From CAVDAL01 sp963606965 (GTDB lineage Bacteria > Actinomycetota > Coriobacteriia > Coriobacteriales > QAMH01): DNA of 42,076 nucleotides. Below, one piece after another: positions 15,001 through 19,104 of this stretch; position 1 is the first letter of the stretch; each line of letters opens with the position of its first letter. Under the pieces are notes generated by a model. It was not told the DNA's origin and made no database searches. It saw only the letters and a list, made by a program, of their open reading frames with translations. Where the stretch lies: contig CAVDAL010000106.1 in the NCBI GenBank assembly GCA_963606965.1, positions 1 through 42,076 on the forward strand, written 5' to 3'. The translations under genes and the position numbers were made by a program.

Positions 15001-15580
15001 ACCAGTCATAAAGTCTATATTCAGTAACATCTGTTGAGCCGTCGGAATATGTGAGGGTAACTTCGAAGTTTGCATAATGATTTTCACCAGGGCCGCCTGC
15101 TGTAGCTAAAACATAAATTTCTTTATAAGCACCAACTGTTTCAAGGGCCATTGTCTGGGTGCGGGATTCATTTGTTAAACGAATACAATCATTGCCGTCA
15201 TATGCATTTGTTCCGGTCCATTCAAGTTGGTACTTGATTCCGGATTCATCTGCAGTAATGACGCCGTCTGTTGGAAGGCCACCGGAATAGTTCGAATAAG
15301 ACCAAGAACTGTAAAGCTCTTTGCTATAGAAAGCACCCCAGTTATCTAAAGCGCAATCATCTATGTCATCATTTTTGCCTTGGATGGCATTGCCATTTAA
15401 TGATGACTTACTGATTGTCAATTGCTGCTGGACATCTGTCGATGCAGCATTTGCAATTGTTGCCGAAAATGGCAAACTTGGCAAAATGCCAGTGATGACT
15501 GCGCATGCAACTGCTAAAATTGCAATTGCGCCCTTCGCGCGCGCGAAAAGTCCGCGCTTGGATTCAGTTTTCTTACTCAT
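1..15580 (-). CDS. Giant FctA/Spy0128-repeat surface adhesin (partial, C-terminus off window)
   Basis: The reading frame is open from an ATG at 15580 to the left edge, 5,193 codons, and my conceptual translation met no in-frame stop. A GAGGG ribosome binding site lies 6 nt before the ATG. Residues 1-47 are a signal peptide (basic start, hydrophobic core, cleavage near ANA-AS). An N-terminal domain follows (about 48-270), then an Fn3 domain (about 275-365), a DUF7601-like beta domain (about 368-510), and from about 520 a long chain of FctA/Spy0128-type pilin domains. These show the L-x-V-x-K-x-L-x-GR-x-W/F start and the closing F-x-NTY. They alternate with DUF7601-like domains (TNTV...GLPxGATYTI). 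DUF11-like pairs sit near residues 1847-2083 and 3280-3510. I counted about 30 NTY-type domain ends. In this family a Lys-Asn isopeptide bond with a catalytic Glu stiffens each domain. The role is probably adhesion. The sorting signal is not in view. Domain names come from memory; the ORF itself is certain. Confidence 0.93.
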   Translation of the reverse strand, partial: MSKKTESKRGLFARAKGAIAILAVACAVITGILPSLPFSATIANAASTDVQQQLTISKSSLNGNAIQGKNDDIDDCALDNWGAFYSKELYSSWSYSNYSGGLPTDGVITADESGIKYQLEWTGTNAYDGNDCIRLTNESRTQTMALETVGAYKEIYVLATAGGPGENHYANFEVTLTYSDGSTDVTEYRLYDWFDDTEVDGVEQIPDYKRKVISTGKVDGSTTGGPILFSAAINVNSSKLLENITFNMKGKDGSTSATGLYSTIFGVTGVVSQDAPEVPVATAATNIGSASFTANWNSVSNATGYVIDVSTDPNFSNIISTYNNKDVGDTTSTSVSVPNIGNNVYYYRVRAYNDNGQSISSNVITVNTIPGLMVAKTVNAANGLTVPTKYYLADGTEVEGFSFKFTVPTTATNGYYAQVYNESTMTAVGDPFRVTNGYIQTIKGGEFIYVYGLSAGDNVAVQELTEDETRNVKGFELTSRTAAGQEVAGTGNAISTTITASTGTIAVQNRLRFTNTYKPESFTVDAGLYGVQKVLEGRDWKDDDEFTLCVKASSSTPMGDAATTEEGGEKVHRIKVNKDNKDQANTFGKVTYDIPGTYTYSYYEEIPDNRADGMTYSAAEYESSITIYDDGTGALKAKDYTFTKRLNDDGTSAGNRDVAKIDGIYVATFTNTYNETSANVTPEVTKKFTNNSTGASLAADQFTFNMEGYGVLSSYDADFKLANVDTTTKPTMPKDETGTNVEAKNSTNGAVVFPAITYSAQRDSGNAYVYKLTEVNSGEAGMTYDDSVYYMVVRIEPVGAGINATRHYYDAEGNQLDDRPQFVNEYNVEPVSTTVGQVIKGTKTVTGRSWNSGEKFQFNITPDTTTSAAITAGTVTNVARSAYASAPDTGKTATFTAAPVNSEVMTFTKPGTYTFTVSEQYAADTSITGITYDTHKGTVVYKVTDTHKAAENGNSQLAVEVEYNNLDFTNSYAASGNFNGIKITNTLTGRALESDKFSFEVKGLTFNGEDPIISAPESLTIPNGKNGEETSITDGKGASVIASELDESMIGKTQAYVVRETSPAAGGYEFDTTNTGDALVLVEVKTMDGSPANLYTVTRIYKGSDVTALLASGNALTDDAISGLTPIQTIDSSKTSNKPTVSFTNTYKASIDYGARSKVQTRVALAYENDSAYTNRTRAFALTYMPVATDTVTAEEAGQHLTTSTSGKTITTAALLPSKASEAWDNAYIFNLNDFKFGAFDQDDAGKTFAFDISEIIPVDTENEGYTFDSTVWRVKMTVTDNGDGTLSVHTDMLKVVDGVEGEVVYTDDCSTNKDGTGAVYAPFYNTYKAYPPAYYTPQVVKVVAGKDAKEADGDVFSFNMSAADDATKQLINDGMLTVITTEDGKEKESAFPDSGSLTASTSGDIADGYSQTVNFDKLKFNKVGTYTFDVSEKIANNTEDTQSKSSNGTWNYDQHTYKLTITVTDSGGQLSASISRSGSNRFANTFSSSTTLAEEGGLYVIKNLTGRTLRQNEFTFKATGQDADSIAKINKLQGAEEGSVTITNEGLNSDNKSITQFLDGLSFSNTGDDSTTDVGKTFKFKIEEVIDSAKTSYITYDKNYYMLTITPAVNNGEIYLDATLQEYVYDSTSTAATEAEKYKAQEATSYSSKTEDFQIKTEFNNTYLASGEWPAEGEAALNANVTLTGRDLKAGELSYIVKVLKTADSTQGTQINTGTNAAAADGEAAAITINTMQLNIGKGITDSSLDLAEAVARGYASKTMHDDGSATYNMTFTMTQDAAHMPAGVRLVNAGDATKIARLTVTDDGKGHLDAKVEYTTGDSKGSIHFDDVYEKVKTITASGSTTDLDGRTISPNGTYTYNINWVNNATKSETVSGKEVKTAIASDVTITDTLPSGVEFVSATNGGTIDENGKITWTLQDCAASSYGTVSATVKVKDVDSDISTVNKLTVSNAAQIAVTGGSTYDSNTVTNRILRKNSGAGYNTKVLMGDVITYTIEYANDTAETQDITITDTLPAGLEFVEASNSGVNSNGRVTWSIKNAPAGDSGTVTLKAKVVYAQDVNGELVKSFSNYAYVKVGANASTRTTSTTNYIQTGNLKIIKKLVNDTGVEAPDAQFSFKVNVYDTKGNAVASDEQFEAGGYIYGYVFDGVTFNLKAGWYATALNIPEGYQYTVTETNAPEGFTAVNVTTSGTIAAGATSEAVITNTFQPATTQLNGAKYLKVSKTLAGRNWQSNDKFTFTLTAADAESAKYMPSGTGNVATIGNTSSGVSNFASIVYKEIGAYRYYITETDISTDDNINMTMSKAKYQVDVSVVDGGDGKLLATSTTKQLLDDDGNEVADAKAVDAGTATFTNEYTASAPLVITNTVKADSSLNPDKSKEFTYKITLTYANGNKVSGEFSGVSFVNGEATIKLKDGESKSIENLPNNAKCTVTQTAESAYSTTANGNDSLTVSGTISKDKKNEADFINTYSAKATDVVLITAASNLSGRAFNTDDVTNKVFEYELQNADDAADTTSKVITLSANENLSTVSYELTFDKPGTYTYTLKDTKAGQKINGVKHDGETHTVTVVVTDNGIGKLVAEKVYDDSAKEIEFDNTYTATVDYGTRSKVEIHTALAYTEGSAHTDRKKAFSIVLKGVDTDTVTAQEAGEHLTSAPTGKTISTTAMLPTEGVDAAKKNAHVFHLEDFNFGSFNQDDAGKVFAYDINIVKETVGVDGYTFDGTKWRTKMYVTDNGDGTMSVKTEMVTVNADGTESEVKSTDTCSTNSYGTAGKAYVEFLNTYKAWPPAEFTQEIKKVVVGKDTTDVFNFQMVPADNATKQLIADGMITDENGNVVTISDSNPLKASTSGEIKNGNSQVVSFEKLTFNAVGDYKFNITEVEPENQNANETTWAYDKHVYTSTITVYDAGGNLVATNSGTTTEGGDRFSNIWETSTTFGKSGGLVVKKSLKGRTIRANEFTYKATGQDDASKAKINLLYKGSDGSVTTQNVASSSDGYSYTGFLDALSFSYEPDDENKNDIGKTFTFKIEEVADTTRTAITYDTDYWILTVMPKLDTNYQIYLDATIQEFNSDGTTTGKQAKTKYSSEDGGKQITISFENTYTASATWAADEINAYATLTGRDLKDDELLYTLSLLKIGQQAGGLLLDKAYAPAAEDGAESHFAQKDSVKIDLGCGKLEYQDIDLLEAVSQGYAQKIMNSDGSATYTLTFSIEQNMAHMPAGVRLVDSTDAVQYAHLIIKDNGNGELDVKVEYEDTGDENGEVDFDNVYEKIKTVSRADLDFDLDSYEISPTGTYSYNINWVNNSASGGVASVADVTITDTLPSGVEFVSATNGGTIDSNGKITWTLKDCAASSHGTVSVTFKVKDEYSNDPIYITNKAKIAVSGGSTYESNTVSNRVLRTVATVGQNTDFKVGDIVEYKIEYRNYLSATSDILIVDNLPKTLEFIEASDGATYNSTTGKVTWNINSVDGLAEGFATVKARVLESAVDTTIKNYASVQVGDILPSRTTTAVNSVKSGAIKVSKSVTSPSGVAAPDGQFTFKFNVTDASGTAIASTQKYAVSGDTDLETLAAGSTFKLKAGQSIEISGIPVGYKYSITETDAPTGFKAKTSEFSGTVSSEEVATAAFENVYTPESVILLGANNLKVSKLISGRGWLVYDKFNFTMTAVNDGAKKYMPKSNKLSLDYNNHTGSFGNITYDKVGTYIYYISEEDEMTVADKENMKGSKASYKIEVTVSDAGNGKLGVTSKTTQLRNDAGSTIEGAEAVTAGTATFTNTYITAKKLTVTNTVQKADESLNPSAGKAFTYNMVLKYADGSAVNGQFAGYTFVDGKIKFSLKDGEKVVLEGLPASATYTITQTAENAYSTTANGAESLVASGTVSRHNETSADFVNTYKVESVDATLSANTTISGRTFAAGDAFKYVLKDSESAEVQTVTAATSAGADSGTITFDALTFEKPGTYTYTIADEVAGQVVDGVTHDANVYTVTVEVSDNGEGKLVLDSVKYNKAGEKASTTQPTFVNTYAAADVTLSGADYLKVAKTINGRDWLSSDEFTFTLESADDASTAYMPSGTGNTVTLSKTAKTGSFGNITYTKVGTYNYKITESKVSTADKANMVASKAVYAVKVVVTDDGKGKLVAKSGMTQTKDDSGADKSGDDDPDADQYNLNIATFINTYTTAKTLTVTNTVAAASGLTPSADKKFSYTIDLKYSDGTAVSGEFGGLTFTDGKATFKLANGESKALSGLPAGATYTITQDNEESVYTTTVNGTAGLVANGTTSKDSEISVAYVNTYNVESVEASAFGAATTIEGRNFDAEDTFTYVLTDKDGKTVESKDATLTTGGTTGSVEFAKIKYTLPGTYTYTMADKVAGQVVDGVTHDATAYTVTVEVSDNGDGTLSVESIKYNDSTDKPTFVNTYAAKEATVTGADYLKVAKKLDRQWLADDKFVVTIAAVDESYPLPEKTSLTLTSAKTSSAFGDITYAEEGTYTYIVKETKAISALDGAAFTNSQAEYTVKVVVEDNLEGALEATVTTTQTKTDAGAGATKEVADNTSTFTNEADTAGNLTISNEVKKSDSSLEPSASKEFTYTITANFTDGASTGLDGTYSGIVFENGKATVKITGTNSQVIKSLPAGIDYKIVQTAESAYSTTVNGKDGRTASGTTVKDETATAAYVNTYSVESVEASAFGAATTIEGRNFDAEDTFTYVLTDKDGKTVESKDATLTTGGTTGSVEFAKIKYTLPGTYTYTLADKQAGAKVDGVTHDNSTYKVTVVVKDNGDGTLNVSSIKYAKGDEAASADKPTFVNTYKADAVKVGLSGTTTITGRTFASDDEFKYVLKNADSDTVETVTAITREGKASGTITFSELTFDAAGEYKYTIEDVFKGDVIDGVTHSSKSSTVVITVTDDGSGKLDASVKYDDAATAPTFENVYAASTVTLSGADYLKVDKKISGRDWFDADEFKFTLTAGDNSYPMPATGEDVVTLTSTAKSGNFGNITYSKTGTYTYAIAETDVNAVDNANMTKSAAAYKVVVVVTDNGKGKLRARSTLTQTKGDDGSAISGDDEDADGVATFTNTYTTAKKLTVTNTVVADEGLTPSADKKFSYTIELKYSDGTAVSGEFGGLTFKNGKATFTLTGTDSIDLSGLPAGATYTITQTAESAYTTTVDGTEKLVATGTTSKTDEIKADFVNTYHVSKVKADAFG
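1365..1560 (-). repeat. Near-identical internal repeat, copy A
   Basis: This 196-bp stretch of the giant adhesin gene matches 2517-2712 with a single mismatch (1547 against 2699). The spacing is 1,152 bp, exactly 384 codons, so the copies are in frame. Flanking sequence diverges quickly. Neighbouring domains share only partial identity, so this points to a recent duplication or gene conversion. Confidence 0.9.
2517..2712 (-). repeat. Near-identical internal repeat, copy B
   Basis: Partner of the repeat at 1365-1560, with one mismatch over 196 bp, in frame and 384 codons away. It encodes the middle and C-terminal part of one FctA-like domain plus the linker into the next. Confidence 0.9.
3540..12130 (-). 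repeat. Two-copy ~1,426-codon super-repeat inside the giant adhesin
   Basis: The module order between about 12130 and 7780 recurs between about 7780 and 3540. It runs: large FctA domain beginning YGxRSKV, second and third large FctA domains, a domain with the GRDLK motif, two DUF11-like domains, DUF7601-like, FctA (LKVSK), DUF7601-like, FctA. Matching points such as the DUF11 segment at 9819 and 5541 are 4,278 bp apart, which is 1,426 codons. Parts of the DUF11 region are almost identical at the DNA level (near 5586-5650 and 9866-9930); other parts have diverged. Outer limits are approximate. Confidence 0.75.
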
Positions 15581-15632
15581 GTTTTTCCCTCAAAAAATTG
15601 ACAGCAAATCCTAACTAAATAGTTAATGAGCA

Positions 15633-15638
15633 ATTATA
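15633..15638 (-). promoter_or_regulatory. Possible -10 box of the giant adhesin gene
   Basis: TATAAT on the minus strand, 53 nt before the start codon, in very AT-rich DNA. I see no good -35 at the right spacing, so this is a weak assignment. Confidence 0.35.
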
Positions 15639-16090
15639 TAACTTTTATAAGATTTTTTGTATACAAAAGTGATAAATATGTGCATAAAAAGCACAATTAC
15701 CTGCACAAAAGGTGGATTGTAAAGTGCATTTTCATAGTTTTTAGGTCGGTTTTTTTATTTTTAGCACTTTTTAACCTTAAAAGTTAGTGCAATTTAACAT
15801 CAAATTTTATGCTGTTTTTGGAATGCATTCTATGGGTTCACGGCTATCAATTTTTGTCCACTACTCTTTTGAGGCAAATTTTAAAAATAGCCTTGTTTTT
15901 GCTACTTTGCTGCTTTAGCGTAATAAAGGTATTCAGAGATGTTTGGGTAGCTGGTGCTAAGGCTACCGAGCGGCTCAAATTATTGCGTGAAATGATATGA
16001 ATATATCCTATTCGAGCCCAAATTTTCACACTTTACTTGCAATTGAAAAATAACTTTGCACATAAATGGCAAAAGTGCCTTGTTTTGACG

Positions 16091-16156
16091 TATGGATACG
16101 CCCGGCTTTTGCATTTTTACGGTGTATCCATAGTTCATGCGATTTAAGGATACACC
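16091..16156. repeat. Three alternating GGATAC-core inverted repeats
   Basis: TATGGATAC at 16091-16099 is perfectly complementary to GTATCCATA at 16124-16132. GGTGTATCC at 16121-16129 is perfectly complementary to GGATACACC at 16148-16156. The middle element can pair with either neighbour, so two hairpins exclude each other. Confidence 0.7.
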
Positions 16157-16161
16157 TGCCC

Positions 16162-16255
16162 CTACCTGCACAAATGCCGATATTCCAGCAATTATAAATA
16201 CACCACACCAAAAAGCAGTAAATCAAGTCTTGTGCAGGCACAAAACAGCAGGTAG
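16162..16255. repeat. Competing inverted repeats upstream of the EEP gene
   Basis: CCTGCACAA (16165-16173) is perfectly complementary to TTGTGCAGG (16230-16238). The overlapping CTACCTGC (16162-16169) is perfectly complementary to GCAGGTAG (16248-16255). One left arm therefore has two possible right arms. The block ends 82 bp before the phosphatase-fold gene and could be part of its leader or a protein-binding region. Confidence 0.65.
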
Positions 16256-16337
16256 ATAAACCTATTAGCTTTTATTTGAATGTTTCATGTGATATATTTA
16301 ATGCTGTAATTTTTAATCGGGGTTTAAAGGTGTTTAA

Positions 16338-17441
16338 ATGAAGGCAGTAAAAACAGTATCAAAAATCATTATTATTTTGATTATTCTGGTTGCTCTTGTT
16401 GTGGCAGGATATGTCATCTATTTATCAAAGACTTATTACCGCATTGAAGACAATCAAACACTTGAAATTGAAAATAACAGCTCAAAAATTTTAGAGACTA
16501 ATACGCAATATTCCGCCCTTACATACAACATTGGCTTTGGCGCATATACCCCCACTTATGACTTTTTCATGGATGAAGGAATAATGGCAGATGGCACCAA
16601 AACACAAGGCACACATGCAAAGGCTGTTAGCAAAGAGAATGCACAAAATGCAACCGACGGGTCAGCCGCTCTTGTTAAGAGTTTAGATGCCGACTTCACC
16701 CTAATGCAAGAGGTTGATACAGACTCCGACAGAAGCTATCACATAAATCAAAAGCAAGTCATTTCTGATAATTTGTCTGACCGTGCCACCACCTATGCAA
16801 TAAACCTGCATACGGCTAATTTGGTATATCCTCCAAGCGACCCAATTGGTGTCATGAATAGCGGTATTCTGACACTTTCGCGCTATAAAATTTCAAGCTC
16901 TGTTCGCCGCAGCTACCCCATTGCAACAGACTTTCCAACCAAATTTTTTGACCTTGATAGGTGCTTTGATGTTATGCGAATCCCTGTTCAAGGCACAGAC
17001 AAAGAACTTGTTTTGATCAATTCTCATATGTCCGCATATGATGAAGGCGGCTATTATCGCGCGCAACAACTTCAGCTCATAACTAGCGTTTTAAAGGAAG
17101 AATCTGATAAAGGAAATTGGGTCATTGCTGGTGGCGATTGGAACCATGCTTTATGCGACAGTAAAGACATGTATCCAAGCAAACAACAGCAACCAGAATG
17201 GCTTGTAGAGTTTGATGAATCTGCTTTGCCACAAGGCTTTAGCATTGTAAAGGCTAGCAATATTGAAGATGTTGCAACATGCCGTGACAGCGACATTCCC
17301 TATGAAAAAGGAGTGACTTATTGTTCAACCGTTGATGGTTTTATTGTATCTTCAAATGTTAGCGCAAGCGCCCAAAATATAGACAATGGCTTTGAATATA
17401 GTGACCATAATCCAGTCAAACTCAGCTTCATACTGAAGTAA
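16338..17441 (+). CDS. Membrane-anchored endonuclease/exonuclease/phosphatase (EEP) family protein
   Basis: A 367-residue protein. The ATG is preceded by AAAGGTG at about 6 nt. Residues 7-30 form one hydrophobic helix with no clear cleavage site, so the catalytic domain is probably outside the cell on an N-terminal anchor. The EEP metal-dependent phosphoesterase signature is complete: N64 (LTYNIGFG), E125 (MQEVD), H230 (NSHMSAYDEGG), D267 and N269 (GGDWNH), D333 (TVDGF) and D356-H357 (SDHNP). Family members cleave nucleic acid, inositol phosphates or sphingolipid head groups, and the substrate cannot be read from the sequence. A surface nuclease or phospholipase-like role is possible. It lies alone on the plus strand between two adhesin loci and ends 19 bp from the convergent second sortase gene, with no obvious terminator between them. 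Confidence 0.88.
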   Translation: MKAVKTVSKIIIILIILVALVVAGYVIYLSKTYYRIEDNQTLEIENNSSKILETNTQYSALTYNIGFGAYTPTYDFFMDEGIMADGTKTQGTHAKAVSKENAQNATDGSAALVKSLDADFTLMQEVDTDSDRSYHINQKQVISDNLSDRATTYAINLHTANLVYPPSDPIGVMNSGILTLSRYKISSSVRRSYPIATDFPTKFFDLDRCFDVMRIPVQGTDKELVLINSHMSAYDEGGYYRAQQLQLITSVLKEESDKGNWVIAGGDWNHALCDSKDMYPSKQQQPEWLVEFDESALPQGFSIVKASNIEDVATCRDSDIPYEKGVTYCSTVDGFIVSSNVSASAQNIDNGFEYSDHNPVKLSFILK

Positions 17442-17460
17442 ATTTTAGAAGAATTAAGCT

Positions 17461-18078
17461 TTAGTCTTCAACAATGTTACAGCGGACCGTGACACGCGAC
17501 TGTCCGCCATATGTGCACGTGAAAAGAGTTAAATCATAGTCGCTTTGCGTCATGTCTTCAACGTCTGTTGGCTGCAAAGTTTCAATATCTACAACTTCAT
17601 AATCGAATTCATTGCCTTTAGCATCTATGAATGTTACAGCGTCCCCTATTGAGATATTTTGCAGCGTGCCAAAATGCTTTCTATAGCTGTGAGCTGCAAT
17701 AACCATATTATTGAGATATGCAGACCCGCTATATCTGCAAGGTGAAGTATATAAAGCTTCATAGCTCCATTCACTTGCAACTGGCAGCGTGAGCCCAAGA
17801 GTCGGAAGCTTTAAAACGCCAATATATTCGCGCCCGTCAATTGTGATTGTTGGCATTTCTATATTTGGATTAACTTGCCAATCTTTCGAGTTTTCATTAT
17901 CTGGAATAATTTGCCCGCTCATCTGTGACAGAACAGATTCGGATTTTGAACCAGCGCGCAAGTCAGCCGCCAGATTATATATAGCTAAAATAGCAGCAGC
18001 AATAATAAATGCTATGCCTATGATTATTAGCACTCTGGCAAGTTTGCCGCGCTTTTTCTTTTGGATATGCTTAGCCAT
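17461..18078 (-). CDS. Sortase family transpeptidase (second sortase of the pilus locus)
   Basis: A 205-residue protein. The N-terminus is very basic, followed by a membrane helix at about 13-35, then a sortase beta-barrel. Catalytic residues are visible: H130 (VIAAHSYRKHFG), C188 (TLFTCTYGG) and R195 (SRVTVRC). It lacks the C-terminal membrane helix of pilin polymerases and has the short TLFTCT-type active site seen in small sortases of many Gram-positive pilus loci. I do not assign a class. The ATG directly abuts the stop codon of the class C sortase gene (TAAATG), so translation is probably coupled. The likely job is to anchor finished pili or monomeric LPXTG proteins to the wall; this is inferred from its pairing with a polymerising sortase. 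Confidence 0.9.
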   Translation of the reverse strand: MAKHIQKKKRGKLARVLIIIGIAFIIAAAILAIYNLAADLRAGSKSESVLSQMSGQIIPDNENSKDWQVNPNIEMPTITIDGREYIGVLKLPTLGLTLPVASEWSYEALYTSPCRYSGSAYLNNMVIAAHSYRKHFGTLQNISIGDAVTFIDAKGNEFDYEVVDIETLQPTDVEDMTQSDYDLTLFTCTYGGQSRVTVRCNIVED

Positions 18079-19104
18079 TTATTTCACCTTTGGATTGCTT
18101 TTACGCGTTAAACTGCTGCTGGCAGCGACATTAGCGCTTGTGTTGGAGCTGGCAGTGTTCTCTTCATCATCGTCATCATCTTCGCCAAAATCAGGGCTGC
18201 CTTCAATGCCACACTCTTTGCGTCTGCTTCTCTTGTCATAGACATATAAAATAGCAAAAGCTATAACAAGCAGCGGCACAGCAACGCATGCTGCAACAAC
18301 AAGCGGCTGAATTTGCATAGCATCAGAACTTGCAATTAAAGCTTCAGTCTGATTTGCAACTCTGTGGCCGCGAATAAGCAACCTATGCGAATTCACACCA
18401 TAAGGCGTGCAAGTCACAAGCGTGCATAAATCTTTGCCATCTTCAATATAAAGGGATTGAGTTTCTGTGGGCAAAACAATTGAAATTTTGTCAATTTCAT
18501 ATGTCAAAACTTTGTCTAACGTGCGAATGACAAAGCAATCGCCTTCTGATAGCTGGTCAAGGTCTGTGAACAAGCGCGCAGAAGGCAGGCCCCTGTGTCC
18601 AGAAATCACACAATGCGTGCCTTTGCCACCTGTTGGCAACGACGTCCATTCCAAATGCCCAACAGCAATTTGCAGTTTATCTTCTTCTGTATAGTGATAA
18701 ATAGGGAGCGTTACATCGATGTTTGGAATTTCAACATAGCCCATCATTCCTGTGCCATCGATATCAAGTAAAGATTCATAACGCTCTTTTTCAAATTCGC
18801 TAAGCTCTGTATCTTGGCCATTTTTTGCCAAATTTTTATTATATTCAACAGCAGCATCCCACATGTCTTGCTTTTCTTCTTCATCCATGCTGTCGATAAC
18901 TTTGTCATAATTTGCAACGGATTGAGTTGCATGAAATTTATTCCAATAATTGCTGACTGTTGGATATAGTAAAAGCCCCAAACCAATAGCGAATATCAAA
19001 ATGTAAATTATGATTGCAAGCTTTTTCTTTTTGCCAGGTTTACGTGCATGTACGCCGCCAACTGCAGATGAATGCGCTCCTTGTTTTTTGCGAAAAAGCG
19101 ACAT
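18079..19104 (-). CDS. srtC: Class C (pilin-polymerising) sortase
   Basis: A 341-residue protein with a basic N-terminus, a membrane helix at about 28-48, a sortase domain at about 120-250 and a second membrane helix at about 268-290. A Ser- and Asp/Glu-rich cytoplasmic tail follows. Catalytic residues are H170 (SGHRGLPSARLFTDLDQL), C232 (TLVTCTPYG) and R241 (NSHRLLIRGHR), the classic class C pattern. Enzymes of this class join pilin subunits through Lys-Thr isopeptide bonds. The usual lid motif (Asp-Pro-aromatic) expected between the first helix and the barrel is not visible; only LSEFEKERY is found there. The start overlaps the lepB stop by one base (TAATG). The acidic tail of about 50 residues is longer than usual. 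Confidence 0.95.
   Translation of the reverse strand: MSLFRKKQGAHSSAVGGVHARKPGKKKKLAIIIYILIFAIGLGLLLYPTVSNYWNKFHATQSVANYDKVIDSMDEEEKQDMWDAAVEYNKNLAKNGQDTELSEFEKERYESLLDIDGTGMMGYVEIPNIDVTLPIYHYTEEDKLQIAVGHLEWTSLPTGGKGTHCVISGHRGLPSARLFTDLDQLSEGDCFVIRTLDKVLTYEIDKISIVLPTETQSLYIEDGKDLCTLVTCTPYGVNSHRLLIRGHRVANQTEALIASSDAMQIQPLVVAACVAVPLLVIAFAILYVYDKRSRRKECGIEGSPDFGEDDDDDEENTASSNTSANVAASSSLTRKSNPKVK

Larger units (their letters stand above)
15581..16337. other. 757-bp gene-free divergent region with nested inverted repeats
   Basis: This region separates the divergent starts of the giant adhesin and the phosphatase-fold gene. I find no convincing gene. It holds an AT-rich promoter-proximal segment next to the adhesin start and three copies of CCTGCACAA (15700-15708 and 16165-16173 on plus, 16230-16238 on minus). 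There are also three alternating copies of a GGATAC-core motif (16091-16099, 16121-16132, 16148-16156). A 63-codon hydrophobic ORF at 15809-16000 has no clear ribosome binding site and I do not call it. Confidence 0.7.

Noticed and set aside
1..15580. Possible CRISPR array or tandem DNA repeat
   Set aside because: The repeats are protein-domain repeats of 250-1,150 bp with in-frame offsets, not short repeats with unique spacers.
1..15580. Possible frameshift splitting the giant ORF into several genes
   Set aside because: Repeat offsets checked by hand (1,152, 2,694 and 4,278 bp) are all multiples of three, and the translation is continuous with family motifs throughout.
15809..16000. 63-codon hydrophobic ORF on the plus strand
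   Set aside because: No ribosome binding site, no recognisable motif, and a composition expected from AT-rich intergenic DNA.
15930..16025. Degenerate tRNA-Ser/Leu-like sequence (CCGAGCGGCTCAAA, then TTCGAGC)
   Set aside because: The would-be T-stem (TCCTA against CCAAA) does not pair, there is no acceptor stem, and no anticodon arm can be built.
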